A stretch of 64,000 bases of DNA from Carya illinoinensis. Lineage: Eukaryota > Streptophyta > Magnoliopsida > Fagales > Juglandaceae. The notes under the pieces are model-generated. The model made no database searches. It was not told the origin of the DNA and was given only the letters and a program-made list of their open reading frames with translations. The position numbers and the translations under genes are program-made. Every line of letters starts with the position of its first letter. Positions within the stretch are counted from its first letter, which is position 1. Location: assembly GCF_018687715.1 (NCBI RefSeq), contig NC_056760.1, positions 42,197,501-42,261,500 of the forward strand, in the 5' to 3' direction. This document shows positions 45,153 to 57,428 of this stretch, piece by piece.

Positions 45153-47543
45153 ATGAAAATTCTATTCTTGATTTCATGTCTTTCCTTGATACCCCTATGC
45201 TCACTTTTCCTCAAAGTCTGTACGTTAGTGGTGTCTGGCCAATGTCTTGGTGATGAGCAATCCTGGTTGCTTCAGTTGAAGAACAAGCTTATGTTCAACG
45301 GTGCCTTGTCGGCAAAATTGGCACATTGGAATTATAGTGCCGATTGCTGCTCGTGGGAAGGCGTAACCTGCAGCGAGGGTCGCGTTATTGGTCTCGACCT
45401 CAGCAATGAATCCATCTCTGGTGTGCTTGACAATTCCAACAGCCTTTTCAATCTTCCCCGTCTCCAGAAGCTAAACTTGGCCTATAACGAGTTTGATTCT
45501 TCCCAGTTTACGAAGCTCAGCAATTTGACTTACTTGAATCTGTCAACTGCAGGCTTTGCCGGGCAGATTCTCACACCTCAAAAGGTTGGCTACTCTTGAT
45601 TTATCCATCCTTTCTTACCGGATTACTTATTTGCTTATGCTTGAGAACCCAAATCTATCTACGTTATAGTTCAGAATCTTTCGGGGCTTAGGGAACTTCA
45701 TCTTGATGGTGTAAATATCTTAGCAGAAGGGTATGAGTGGTGTCAGGCCTTATCATCTTCATTGCCTCATCTAAGAGTGTTGAGAATGTCAAGATGTTAT
45801 CTTTCTAGGCCTTTTGATCCATCCTTGCAGAATCTCCAGTCCCTCTCAGTTATTCATCTGGCTCATAACTAGTTTTTTGTTCAAATTCCAGAGTTTTTTG
45901 CAGACTTCAAAAGCTTGACATCCTTGAGTTTCACCTCATGCAATTTGAATGGGAAATTTCCAAAAAAGATCTTCCAAATTCCAACGCTGCAAAGGCTTGA
46001 ATTATCAGGTAATACGATACTACAAGGTTCTTTAGGTTGGATCTGGAAACTTCCTAATCTAGCTCACTTGAATCTCTCTTTTAACTACCTACTATCTCTA
46101 GAAGGACCATTCCTCAGTTGTCCAACTTTAAATATGCTAGACCTTCGTTCCAACCATTTCCATGGCCAATTCCCCTTTTTTCTCCCCAGTGTTGTGTACT
46201 TGGATTTGTCAAAGAATAATTTCAACTCTTCCATACAAAAAAGCATTGAGAACTTGCCCAATACCACTAATTTCTTCTCCCTTTCAAGCAACAAATTCAA
46301 TGGGATTATTCCTGTTTCTATATGCAATGCTACATATCTTCAAGTTTTAGGTTTGTCAAACGGTTCCTTCAATGGAATAATTCCCCGGTGCTTGATTGAG
46401 ATGAGTGAGATGCTATGAGTGCTAAATCTGGGGAAAAACAATCTCATTGGCACAATTTCTGATGCATTTCTGAGCAATTGTCATTTACAAACTCTAGCTC
46501 TCAATGAAAACCAACTAGGAGGAGAGTTGCCAAAATCTCTAGCCAATTGCACAAAGTTGAAAGTCTTGCCTATTGGGAACAACCACATCGAAGACACCTT
46601 CCCTTGTTATTGAAGAACAGTTCCAGTTTGCGTGTCCTTATTTTGCAATCAAACAAGTTTTACAGGTCGATTGGCTGCCCGGGGCCAAATGCCACTTGGC
46701 TGGACCTTCAAATTCTAGATCTAGCTTTCAACAAATTCAGTGGAAAGCTATCAAAAAGTTCCTTCACTGCTGGTGACGATGAGGACCAGACAGCTGAATC
46801 ATCTTCACTTTGAATTTTATGGATTAGGTCCTTATTATTATTAACAAGATACTTTAACTGTCGTCAATAAGGATCTTGAGCTAGAGTTGGTGAAGATACA
46901 AACAATCCGCACTTATATTGACTTTTCATGCAACAATCTCGTTGGGCCTATTCCTGAAGAATTGGGAGTACTCAAATTGTTATATGTTCTCAACTTGTCA
47001 AATAATGTCTTCACTGGCCAAATCCCATCATCTTTGGGAAAGGTGAGCCATCTTGAGTCACTAGACCTGTCGAGCAATGAGCCTACAGGGGTGATCCCTT
47101 TGCAACTCGCAGATGGTCTTATTTTTCTGTCAGTCCTCAACCTTTCATTCAACAACCTGTTTGGAAGAATTCCACTGATCAAGCAATTTGCTACATTTTC
47201 GAAAACTTCCTATGAAGGGAATCAACGATTATATGGCTTTCCTTTGAAAGAAAAATGCAGAGATGAAGAGCCAGTATCTCTACCTCCAACATTTGGAGAA
47301 ACACCATCCGACTCTAGGATTGTGATTAATTGGAACTATCTAAGTATTGAATTGGGATACGTTTTCGGCTTTGGGATTTTCATTGGGCCGCTTGTGTTTT
47401 GGGAGAGGTGGAGGATATGGTATTTCAAACAAGTTGATAGCATTCTTTTCAAAATCTTTCTCAAACTGTATCTTGGAAGGAAAATCCAGCATAGACCAAC
47501 CCAAAGAAATCGGGGACAGAGACGTCGGGAATCAATACATTAG
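45153..47543 (+). pseudogene. RLP2: LRR receptor-like protein pseudogene
   Basis: It starts with a signal peptide (MKILFLISCLSLIPLCSLFL), cap (QCLGDEQSWLLQLKNKL; SADCCSWEGVTC) and LRRs, then breaks at a stop 45597-45599. Pieces continue in other frames: LRELHLDGVN and EWCQALSSSLP (about 45690-45780), a stop in HN*FFVQIP near 45870, and an LRR block 45915-46418 ending at TGA in EML*VLNLGK. The block 46419-46613 is followed by a frameshift at HIEDTFPCY to 46613-46813, another stop, then 46887-47543. That last block holds the final LRRs, cap (SYEGNQRLYGFPL), transmembrane segment (LGYVFGFGIFIGPLVFW) and tail. At least five disabling changes are present, and several internal LRRs are deleted compared with RLP1. 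Same family as RLP1, clearly non-functional. Confidence 0.88.
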
Positions 47544-48046
47544 ACTTTCCACTTTGTTTGTTCCGCTTTGTTTCAATATAATGCAAAATTAAAAAAAATA
47601 CGATATGCTATTGAATGTGAGGCTATTATGAGCAAATTGATACATTAGACTTTCCATCTTAAATTTTATCCTTCTCATGGTTGAATTTATATTAAAATTA
47701 GTAGCAGACTCACTTGCATGGGAGTAATTAAATTTCTTCACCCTCTTCCTTTGTCTAGTTCTTTTTTTTTTTTTGTTTTTTTGTTTTTTTGTTTTTTTCC
47801 TACTTGTCTAGAGGGTTCAACAAATAATTGCTTACAACTAATAGGAACTTTTGTTGGGCCTATTTGTGTATGGTATAATTCTGTTTGAGGCTGCCAGATT
47901 ATGATCTAATTCCACCAGAATTTGTTGCAGTTTTTTTAATGACACGCTCTGACTTTTGATTCGGCCCAATTCGCTAATTAGGGTTTACTATACATTGAAT
48001 TAAATTCTTGTACGACCGTCGCACTATATATATATATATTTTATGA

Positions 48047-48215
48047 AAAATGATATTTGAGGTCTTAGAGTGTACAAATTTTACGCACAACTATTTAAAA
48101 AAAAATGATAAATCTAAGACCCATATGAAAATTTTATATTTTAATGATGGATCCTACCTTTTTTAAAAGAAGTGTACAAGGCTTACAGACTCTAATATTG
48201 TATCTAGCATTACTT
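48047..48215. repeat. MITE with terminal inverted repeats, family C, copy 2
   Basis: The left end AAATGATATTTGAGGTCTTA, GAGTGTACAAATTTTACGCA pairs with the complement of the right end AGTAATGCTAGATACAATAT, TAGAGTCTGTAAGCCTTGTA. Related to 17751-17925. Confidence 0.6.
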
Positions 48216-48576
48216 GTATGTGATTGATTCCATTTTTATTTTATTTTTTTTCTCATCATTCTTAAAAATTTCAAGAATGCAAGACAATTCTAACCAATTA
48301 ATTTTCTTGTATTCTTCAACATTGTTTCCACCGAATGATTCTAAAAGAACAACTTTACAAAAATACAACAGTTATGTTCTGTAATATCAATAGGATAAAT
48401 AGGATTTTTAGCTTAAATTTTCAATTCAAGTAGACCATTAGATCCTCAAGGACGTTTCCCTTGCCCCCCTCCAATTCACTTAAGCCGAGTGAAATGAGAA
48501 AGAAAAAAAGAAGTCTAATTCCACATTTATATTTTCTTCTCAAGAATGACGAAGAAATAGAACACTAGAAATCAAA

Positions 48577-48588
48577 TATTGACCATGA
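48577..48588. repeat. Target-site duplication of the full-length LINE (3' side)
   Basis: TATTGACCATGA, identical to 54548-54559. It directly abuts the A/T-rich tail of the minus-strand LINE. Confidence 0.9.
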
Positions 48589-48811
48589 TTTTTTTTTCTT
48601 TTTTTAAAAAAAGAAGAGCCAGTAGCCCCACACATAGAGGCCCCGTTCCAAGTTTATTAAAAAATCTCACTTATGGTGGAGAAAACCATGGTTACAACAT
48701 CAATACATTAGGAAAATGCTCCCCACGTGTACACCCATAACCAACTTATTACATCCAAAAAACCAAACAAAACAACCCCAAAAAAACTCCTACTATCCAG
48801 AGTAAACCAAA

Positions 48812-51800
48812 CTAAAAACGTATATAATGCATACCTGATTTATCTAATCTGTATAGACCTCTCATTTTTACATCCAACAGACCAACATTTCGGACTACCT
48901 TATTCACCCCTGTTGCACCTTCTTTTGCTAACAGATCAGCAACACTATTAGCTTCCCTGAAGCAATGACTAATAGATAAATCAAATTCTTCTAATAAAGC
49001 CACTATTTTGTCCCAAAAATTCCAAAGGTACCAAACAGTACACTTTTTAGTAATCAACCAATTAACAACCACCAAAGAATCACATTCCATATCAATATTA
49101 AAGAAACCCAGCTGTTTGCATAATAACAGTCCCTCTAACACTCCTCTGAGTTCGGCTTCATTATTAGTACAATGACCAAAGTACTTTGTAAAAGCAAACC
49201 TCAACATACCAGTATCATCCCTCAATATACCACCACCACCTCCTTCTCCAGGATTACCTAAATTACTGCCATCTATATTTAGCTTAAATCTTCTCAGACT
49301 AGGCGCAGTCAACTTCACAATTCTCGGCGCTCTTCTCTATTTTTTCACAATATTAACATTCAATTTCTTCAAAATATCTATATCCCTCTTTGACAATTTT
49401 TTTACATTTTCTATTTTCTTAGCAACATACCTTATCCAGTACATCACAGATCTCCAAACCACCTCCAACTTCTCATGTTTTCCTTCCATCCGAGCTGTAC
49501 ATCTCCTTTTTCACAGCCTCCATGTCACAATAACAGGTACTAAACCCAGCAGCATCCCCAGTTGAGATTGTCTTGATGCTCGACTAAACCAGGCATATAC
49601 CCTTTCTCTCCAACGTTGCTGAGGCACAAACGGAATGTCTAATTCAGCCGATACCTTGCACCACACAGACCTTGCAAACTGCCCACTTCCAAGCACATGA
49701 TCCAAGTCTTCAACTTGACCCCTGTTACAACAATTACAGCATGAGGCTAGCGCTACACCAACCTTTTTTATTTTCTCATCTACACTAAGGCATCCAAACA
49801 TTGCCTTCCACATACATAGAGACATTTTTTTTTGGTAGACTTTTATTCCACACCCATTGATACCACTCATTCCTTACTAACTTAACTCGAAGCATATCCC
49901 ATGCTGACGTTGTTGAGAAAAGACCATTTTTATTTGGAAGCCAAATTAACACATCCTTCTTATTTTTCAAATTCCCAATAGTCTCCATAACATCTGTCCC
50001 CAACCGATTACCAATCATTTCTTGCAACTTGCCAATGTCCCATAGATCATTAATCACCAACTCTCTAATTCTAATATCAGGATACTCTACCTGTTGTACA
50101 AGATCACATAACATGCCTTCATTTAGGAACTTATCATACCAAAATGACAGATCCCCCTCATGCACCTTCCACTTTGAGTTTCCTATGATAAAAGGAATTC
50201 CCTCCACAACTTTACACCAAAAATTGGAACCTGATGTTCTCCCCAACCACAAACACATTTGTTTATTCTTCACATATTTAGCCCGAAAGAAGTTTGCCCA
50301 TAAACTGTCCTCAGTCAACAGCTGCCACCTAAATTTATGAAACAAAGATCTTTGCACTTCCCCCAACTTCCTGACACCAATCCCTCCCTCCTCCACCGGA
50401 CCACACATATGATTCCATGCCTTCCATCTTCTTTTAACTTTACCATTTTTATCTCCCCAGAAAAAACCAGAAAATAAACTATTTAGCTTCTTAATCACAG
50501 ATGCTGGCTTTTGAATTACTGATAACAGGTGAATCGGCATACTTGATAACACATGTCTCAAAAGGATGAGCCTACCTCCTTGTGACAAGAGTCGGCTCTT
50601 CCATCCTTCCAATTTGTTTTGAACCTTCGCTACTAAATAGTCTAAATGCCTGGCTTTCAGTCTTCCATCTACAATTGGAGCTCCCAAATATTTACAAGGG
50701 AACTCACCCTGCACAAAACCAGTCACCCTCCGAATATCATTAATATGCTGATTTGATATCTTCTTAGAAAAATAAATCGCTGACTTCTCATAATTAACTT
50801 TCTGACCCGTCCATCTCTCATACTATTTGAACACATCCATCAAACATTGAATCGTTCCTTTGGAAGCATTGGTAAACAAAACTATGTCATCAGCGTATAG
50901 AAGATGAGAGACCACCGGAGAATTTACCGGATGAGAGAAAAGTTGTATCTTCTTTTCAGCCACTTTTCCTTTTATCATCTTTGAGAGAACCTCCTCCATA
51001 ATTATAAATAAATATGGCGAAAGCGGATCCCCCTGTCTAAGCCCTCTCTTTGACTTGAAAAAACCTTTAAAGGTCCCATTCAACATTATTGAAAACCACG
51101 GCGTTGTAACACAGTTTTTAATCAAATCAAAAAAATCTCCCGGCACTCCAAAGCTAGACAACACATGCATTAAGAACTTCCAATTTACCCTATCATACGC
51201 TTTTGACATATCAATTTTTATAAAGACATTTCCACCCCGTGCATTCCGATGTAATAATTTTAACATTTCCTGAGAAAGGGAAATGTTTTGAAAAATACTT
51301 CGACCTTTTACAAACGCCCCCTGCTCCGGCGATATCATTCTATCCAGCACCATTGCTAATCTATTCACAATCAACTTTGCAAACACTTTATAGATCACGT
51401 TACACAAACTAATCGGCCGAAATTTATCAAAACTTGTAGCATCCTTCACCTTTGGGATCAAAACAATAAAAGACGTTGTATAAAATCTTGGTAATTCCAT
51501 ACCTTGAAAAAATTCCATAACTGCATTGCTGAGTTCCATGCGAACTATCTCCCAGCATGTCAAATAAAATTGCGAACTGAAACCATCTGGCCCCGGACTT
51601 GAATCTTTTGGAATAGAAAGTAATGCTTCATAAATCTCTTGATCTGATGGTGGCTTCCTCAGGAACCTTTCCTCATTTTTACCCACCACAGAGCTAATTA
51701 ATGTAGATAAATCAGGCAACTCCAAATTCTCTTCTTCAGACAAAAACCTTTCAAAATACCTTGTAGCTTCTTCATGTATTTCTACAGGTGACTCAAGAAG

Positions 51801-52946
51801 CCTACCACCAGAAAGTTTCATGTTCTTCACCATAGCATTTCGCCTTCTTTGTGCAATTACGACATGAAAGTACTTTGTGTTCTGATCACCTTCCTCCATC
51901 CATCTTTGTTTAGCCTGCTGCCGTAATCGAGTGTCCTCCCTTTGTACCCACTGATCCAGCTCGTTACTAGCTTCAAGAAAATCACATTCAAGTTTCCTCG
52001 TGTATTGGTTTTGAAGCTCAACATCTAGCACCTCCACTCTTTCTTCTAATTCTCTAATTGTCCCCTCCATTCTACCAAAAACCTCTTTATTCCATCTTTT
52101 TAATGTCACTTTCAATCTCTTTAATTTTCCGGCCAATACCAATAATCCATTTCTAGGAAACGGTTCTTTCCAAGAACTCTCCACAATCTTAAGGAATTCG
52201 TCATGAGCTACCCACATATTTTGAAAATGAAAAGGCATCGGACCATACCTAGTAAAGTTATCCGCAAATTGTACCAAGAGAGGGGCATGATCTGAAGTTC
52301 TTCTCTCCAAAAAATGAGCTGAGGTAGTCTCGAATTTTAACGCAAATTCATTATTGACAAGCATTCGATCAAGTTTAGCCCAACTCCTCGCCATACCTTC
52401 CTGCCCATTACACCAAGAGAATTGCTTCCCTTCAATTTTCCAATCCAACAAGCCACAAGAATTAATACAAAGGTTAAATTCATTCATAGCACTTCTTGAT
52501 CTTGGGAGCCCACCTGCACGTTCATCATCAGCTCTAATAATATTAAAATCGCCACACACCATCCACGAGATATTAGGACAAGAAAAACTGCACAGATGAT
52601 CCCAAAGTTGCCTCCGATCCACCATAAGACATTTAGCATATATAAATGTTGATAAAACCATACTTCCATCTCTTGAAAACAGACAAGTAATCGATTGGTT
52701 AGTAACACTAACCAAATCCATATTCAAGTCATCCCTCCAACATACCCATATCTTACCACCATCATCAATATTCGACATGAAATTATTAAAACCAGATCTA
52801 ACAACCCATCTTTGTATTTTCTCAACAGATAAAAAAGGCTCTAAAATAGCCAAAATTGAGATATTATGCTTACGAATCAACTTCCATACTCTACTTTTCG
52901 ACGTGCCCAGTCTGCGCACATTCCACACCATTACCTTGCCAATCAT
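48812..52946 (-). pseudogene. LINE ORF2: endonuclease-reverse transcriptase-RNase H, interrupted
   Basis: ATG at 52946 overlaps the ORF1 stop (ATGA). The apurinic-type endonuclease comes first (MVWNVRRLGTSKSR, VCGDFNIIRADDERAGG, DRMLVNN, RTSDHAPLL). The reverse transcriptase follows (FRPISLCNVIYKVFAKLIVN, EQGAFVKGRSI, KIDMSKAYDRVNW, GLRQGDPLSPYLF, HLLYADDIVLF). A single TAG at 50823-50825 then interrupts an otherwise continuous frame down to 49785 (KYLGAPIVDGRLK; zf-RVT WVWNKSLPKK). A one-base shift at a poly-A run near 49827-49836 moves the zf-RVT to another frame (49870-49511, CLSVDEKIKKVGVALASCCN). The RNase H domain is at 49318-48812 (NIDGSNLGNPG, NNEAELRGVLEGL, DMECDSLVVVNWL, ANSVADLLAKEGA). 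It would copy LINE RNA by target-primed reverse transcription if intact. Confidence 0.9.
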
Positions 52947-54519
52947 AACTTCAGCTTGTTTGGTTGGACCTTCGTCCTTCGAGATTTCCTCACAGGTACT
53001 TCTTTGGCATTTATATTCAGAACACTCACATGACTTCCTCCCGGATCCGAACAATAGTATTTTTCACAATTCACCTTTTTGGGCATTTCTTCTTCAGAGA
53101 ACACTTCAATACCTTTCTGATAAGTATCTACTTCCTCAGCTTTGTCAAAAACAGCTTCTCCTGCTATACCCAATTCGTCCCCTACCATTGCATTCCGTTC
53201 GCTTACCATTTTTGATCCCGTGTTCACAAACTCGCCATTCAGACCTGTCAATACATCCGCCGTCCCTTCTAAAACAGTCTCCCCTTCATTATGCACTTCA
53301 TCCCCTGTCTCACCATTCCTGACCAACACTACACCACTATCAGCACACACTCCATTCTCATCTCTACTATTTTCAATTAACGGAACAGAATCAACCTGTA
53401 CACCATTTTTACTTCCCCCCCACTAATCATCCCATTCTCAAAACCGGGATCTGGGCAGTGGTCAATTACCACTTGTTTACCTTTATCAACTACCACCTCT
53501 ACAATGTTATCTTCCTTTTTCCCCTCTCCTCTATCCCCCTTGACGACTTCCACTTCTCCATCTTCTAACTGTTTTTTCTAGCCCACTACCTTCCAAATAC
53601 TCTTGTCATTCTTCTTAATCCCCAACTTTTCTTCATTCATTTTTTCTGTTTTTTGTTTAATCTTCAACCCCATTCTACATACCACATCCGTGTGTCCCTG
53701 TCGAAAACACTTGTTGCAGTAGAAACCTCTTTTCTCATAAACTACGTTCTGCCAAATCTGGTGTTTTTGTCCCACAACAATTGGAAACCCACCAACCATC
53801 TCATCTTGAAGATCCACTTCTACACAAATTTGAGCTCCAGTAGCACGAGTACGGTACAGGGTTGCATTATCTGTCCCAAGAAATCTCCCAAATCTTGTAG
53901 CAAAGCTCTGAAGACAATCCAATCTGTACAAATGTAAAGGTAACCCAGGCAAGAAAATCCATTGTGGAGCAATCGACGGTTCCTTCTTCACATCAAAATC
54001 AACTGTCCAATTAAACAACCGAAACTGACAACCAGCCACCATTCTTCCTTCCCTAGCCCACGCATGAACATAATATGACTCATTAGCCAAATGCAGTAAC
54101 ACATGATGATCATCCATAAAGCTAATCATCGGCACCTCATTAAATCCCCAAGTTTTGATAATATGCAACCATAAAACATCAATGGATGGCCTTGTCGAAA
54201 GAAATTTTAGAACCAATGCATATTTTAAATCCTCAGCCGCTCTGTCCATCTCCAATTCAGAGAAAACAAAACCAAACTCCCCATCAATCTTTTCAGGTTT
54301 CCTCAAAGGCAAACAAAACTTTGGTTGCTGCAAGGGCCGCTTCAACACCTGAACAAATGACTGTCTAACACCATCAACATTCTTGGCATTTCCACCCTCA
54401 GAAATCTGCCCACCTAGATCCTGGACGCCCTCACCCATCCAGCCGGTAACAGAGTCACTGGCGGCCAAAGAGAAGTCTTTGCTCTCTCCTAAAAACGATA
54501 AAGCCCTAGTAGAGGACAA
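52943..54519 (-). pseudogene. LINE ORF1: gag-like RNA-binding protein, interrupted
   Basis: The frame 54519-53578 carries a DUF4283-like domain (SFVQVLKRPLQQPKFCLPLR, SIAPQWIFLPGLPLHLYRLD) and a CCHC zinc knuckle CNKCFRQGHTDVVC, and ends at TAG 53578. The C-terminal part continues in a shifted frame, 53350-52943, with an acidic linker and a basic end (KSRRTKVQPNKLKL). At least one stop and one frameshift separate the parts. There is no in-frame ATG at the extreme 5' end; the frame starts with a non-ATG codon and its first internal Met is about 28 codons in. ORF1 proteins of this kind coat LINE RNA. Confidence 0.85.
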
Positions 54520-54547
54520 AATCGCCCTACCATGTCAGCTACTCATG

Positions 54548-54559
54548 TATTGACCATGA
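54548..54559. repeat. Target-site duplication of the full-length LINE (5' side)
   Basis: TATTGACCATGA, identical to 48577-48588. Confidence 0.9.
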
Positions 54560-54762
54560 CTTATTTCATGGACTTCGGCACAAAAGAATCCCAAAGGTGA
54601 GAGAATGCGAATGCTCAATCCCATTAGTAGCTTTCGGTTAGGGGGACTTCAAAGCATTTTCTATGAAATAATATTTACAGTTATGGAGTGCATACGTATT
54701 GCATAATTTTTTTGAGAAAAATGAGTAACGCTGTTGAGATAGCACATATGCTTGTTCTATTA

Positions 54763-55597
54763 CGTGGAAAAAACCATTGATCAATATGCAACGTCAAATA
54801 TCTCAAAGTTTAGGACCTTTTTGATAATTCCTTTAGTGGCATAATTCCCGAATGCTTGATTGAAATGAGTGAGACTCTAGAAGTACTAAATCTCGGGGGA
54901 AAAAAAAAAACCTCACTTGTATAACTTGCCATTTAATTAAATATTTCCCATTACTAGCCATGTTACTTGCAGAATGTATTTATGTTACATGTCCTTGTTC
55001 TACGTTCTAACAAATTCCATGTGTCCCTTGGTTGTTCAGGGCCTAATGCCAATGCTGCCTTGCCAATCCCCAAAGAAATAGTAATTGACGTTTCCTACAA
55101 CAATCTTGAGGGGACAATTCCTGAAGAAATAGGACAAATCAATTCATTACGAGTTCTCAACTTGTCCCATAATGCTCTTATAGGCCAAATCCCACCATAT
55201 CTAGAAAAACTGAGTCGTCTTATATCACTAGATCTTTCAAGCAACAAGCTTACTGGAAAGATCCTTGAGAATCTCATAGAACTAACTTTACTATCAACAC
55301 TAAATCTTTCGTTTAATCACTTGGTGGGGCAGATTCCAAGAATGAGATTTCATGAAACATCCTATGAGGGAAACGAAGGATTATGTGGCTTCCCACTACA
55401 TGAAGAATGCAAAGACTCAGAATCATTCGAATAATGGCATTGTGGTTGATTGGTATATCATAAGCGTTGAGTTTGGATTTATTTATGGTCTTGGAATTAT
55501 CATCTTACCGAATTTATTTTCAAAGAGGTGGAGGATATGGTATTCCCAACAACTTGATGACATTCTTTCAAAAATCTTCCCCATGCTAATTTCTTGA
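54763..55597 (+). pseudogene. RLP3: C-terminal fragment of an LRR receptor-like protein
   Basis: Homology to RLP4 begins near 54763 (AATATGCAACGTCAAATATC) with stops. It passes IIPECLIEMSETLEVLNLG and an internal deletion/insertion scar (about 54900-54960), then opens at 54967-55434: LRRs ([40 protein letters not shown]) and cap (YEGNEGLCGFPLHEE). A frameshift near 55420 leads to the transmembrane part in another frame (55352-55597: VEFGFIYGLGIIILPNLFSK, WRIWYSQQLDDILSKIFP). The signal peptide and most LRRs are absent. Confidence 0.85.
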
Positions 55598-57416
55598 AGA
55601 AGAGGCAAAGGCATTAGTCTATTTTTCCCCATGTTTCGATATAATGGAGAATAATAAAAAAATGTGGTCATGCAATTTGATATGAGAGTTTTCTTTGTAA
55701 TTGCTAATATGTATTATTGAAATATTTTTGTACGTGATATAGATTTGCTGGTGACTTATGCGATGAAGATGTGATGTTGAAACGAAGTATGCCCTTGTTT
55801 TAACGCATTACTCACTATTTCGAATAGGCATTCAACATGAAGTAGTAAGGTTTAGGGATATATAAAGAAACTCCCTCAAACTATACTATCATGGTATCAC
55901 CCAATTATGAGGTATAGTATTTTTATTTAGGGATATATAAATAAAAATACTTTTCTCATAGAGACGTAAAATAGGTTGGGTTCGGAGATAAAGAGGCGGC
56001 TTGGGAAGGAATTGGATATTTTCGTGGGAAATTAAGACACCTTGCGGACAAGGTTCTCGAAGATGGGGGACCTGTCATGTGCCCATCACACATGGAGTCA
56101 TCTGGGCTTTCGACTTGATCGTGCGGTTCTTAATTAATTGTTGTTATGTATTTTTTCTTAAGTTCTAAAAGGGTCTTTTTAACTGACTGTATTTATTTTT
56201 ATTTCTTACGGGTTGAACGAGTCTTTAGGAGTCATGGGCCATGTTGGTACTAGAATGGTAGTGGGTTGGGTCATGTGCCAACGTGATCTGAGTTAATTTT
56301 GACTCTAATTATATTTAAGTCCTGTTATTGAATTAATGATACAAGAATTTTTTCTTTGAGTCCATTATGACCTCTTGAAGGATTGGCCCCTCAGATCTTG
56401 TTTGGGATTGCGGTATAAATTTTAAAAAATATTTAAATATTTTTAAAAATTCTTTAATAAAAAATTAACTCATTTGAGTATTACATATTTAAATACTTTT
56501 AATTTTAAATAAATTAAAAAGTACGTTTGAAGAAAAATATAATTTTAATAAATAGAATTATTCTATTTTAATATAATGCAAAATAAATAAAAAATAAAAA
56601 ATCGATATGCTATTGAATGTGAGGCTATTAAGAGCAAATTGATATATTAGACTTTCCATCTTAAATTTTCTCATTCTCGGTCATACTAATTGGAATATCA
56701 AAGAAGTTGACATGTAATTTCATAGCACCAGGTCAACACTAATTAAAAATATAAATATTTATAATACTATAAAAAAATGTAAATAAAAATTAAGACGATA
56801 TTTTTAAACAAAAGATATATATTACATATAAAAATCAGATAAACGAAAACCATTTTCAACATTTTAATTTGTAAGTTTATTTAATAAGTTTTTCTTTTTT
56901 AGTTTTTAAATATAATTACTTAGTTTTTAGTTTTAATGTTTTTATTTCTTAGTTATTTACTGCAATTTTTTGGCATTTCCAATATTAAGTTTTTTTAAAA
57001 ATTTTTATTGACGTGGCTAATGAGGTATCACGTAAGACATTAATGTCATATTTTATCTCTATTACTGTAAAATCTAACGGGAATTAACTGATCTCAAAAT
57101 CTATAAATCTAAAAAGGAATTAATGAATATTAAAATATCAAGAAATTTCTTTATCACGGGATGCAAACTTAGGGAATTATTTTACATTTAACCAAACAAT
57201 TTCAAAAGACTTTAACATCAAAAACTTGGAAGTTGTGAATAAATCTGTAGGATCTTGACTTCTCATTGAAAGCCTTAAAATATTATTCTTTTTTTAATTG
57301 AAACTTCCTACCATTTAAGGTTCCATTGCTTATCAGCTACCTTGGAAAGATAGAAATCCTTGCAACCTTGGAAAAGTAGAAAAAGCAGAAGAGGAAGGCA
57401 AAAGTTTTGGCAAAGA
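55598..57416. other. Intergenic region between RLP3 and the truncated LINE
   Basis: It contains a perfect 14-bp hairpin (55916-55951), a relic of the RLP2 3' flank (56575-56690) and AT-rich DNA. No gene is supported. Confidence 0.6.
56575..56690 (+). repeat. Relic of the RLP2 3' flanking sequence
   Basis: CGATATGCTATTGAATGTGA, GGCTATTAAGAGCAAATTGA and TAGACTTTCCATCTTAAATT repeat 47600-47680 almost exactly. No RLP coding sequence adjoins it, so it is an orphaned 3' end of a further cluster copy. Confidence 0.8.
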
Positions 57417-57428
57417 TTTGTGAAAGCT
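57417..57428. repeat. Target-site duplication of the truncated LINE (3' side)
   Basis: TTTGTGAAAGCT, identical to 59298-59309; the A-rich tail of the minus-strand LINE begins immediately to its right. Confidence 0.9.

Larger units (their letters stand above)
47544..48588. other. Intergenic region between RLP2 and the full-length LINE
   Basis: It includes the RLP2 3' flank (47585-47690, duplicated in relic form at 56575-56690), a T/G-rich homopolymer run (47761-47800), a family C MITE (48047-48215) and AT-rich DNA. No gene is supported. Confidence 0.6.
48589..54547 (-). mobile_element. Full-length L1-type LINE (about 5.96 kb)
   Basis: It is bounded by the 12-bp duplication TATTGACCATGA on both sides. 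On the minus strand it contains ORF1 (gag-like, zinc knuckle), ORF2 (endonuclease, reverse transcriptase, zf-RVT, RNase H), a G/T-rich 3'UTR and an A-rich tail. Its 3' end motif (CTATGTG(T)GG...GCTACTGGCTCTT) is shared with the LINE at 57429-59297, so the two belong to one family. ORF1 and ORF2 carry only a few disabling changes, so the copy is recent. Confidence 0.93.

Noticed and set aside
52777..53322. 181-codon + strand ORF in the LINE
   Set aside because: Antisense shadow of LINE ORF1/ORF2, without a domain.
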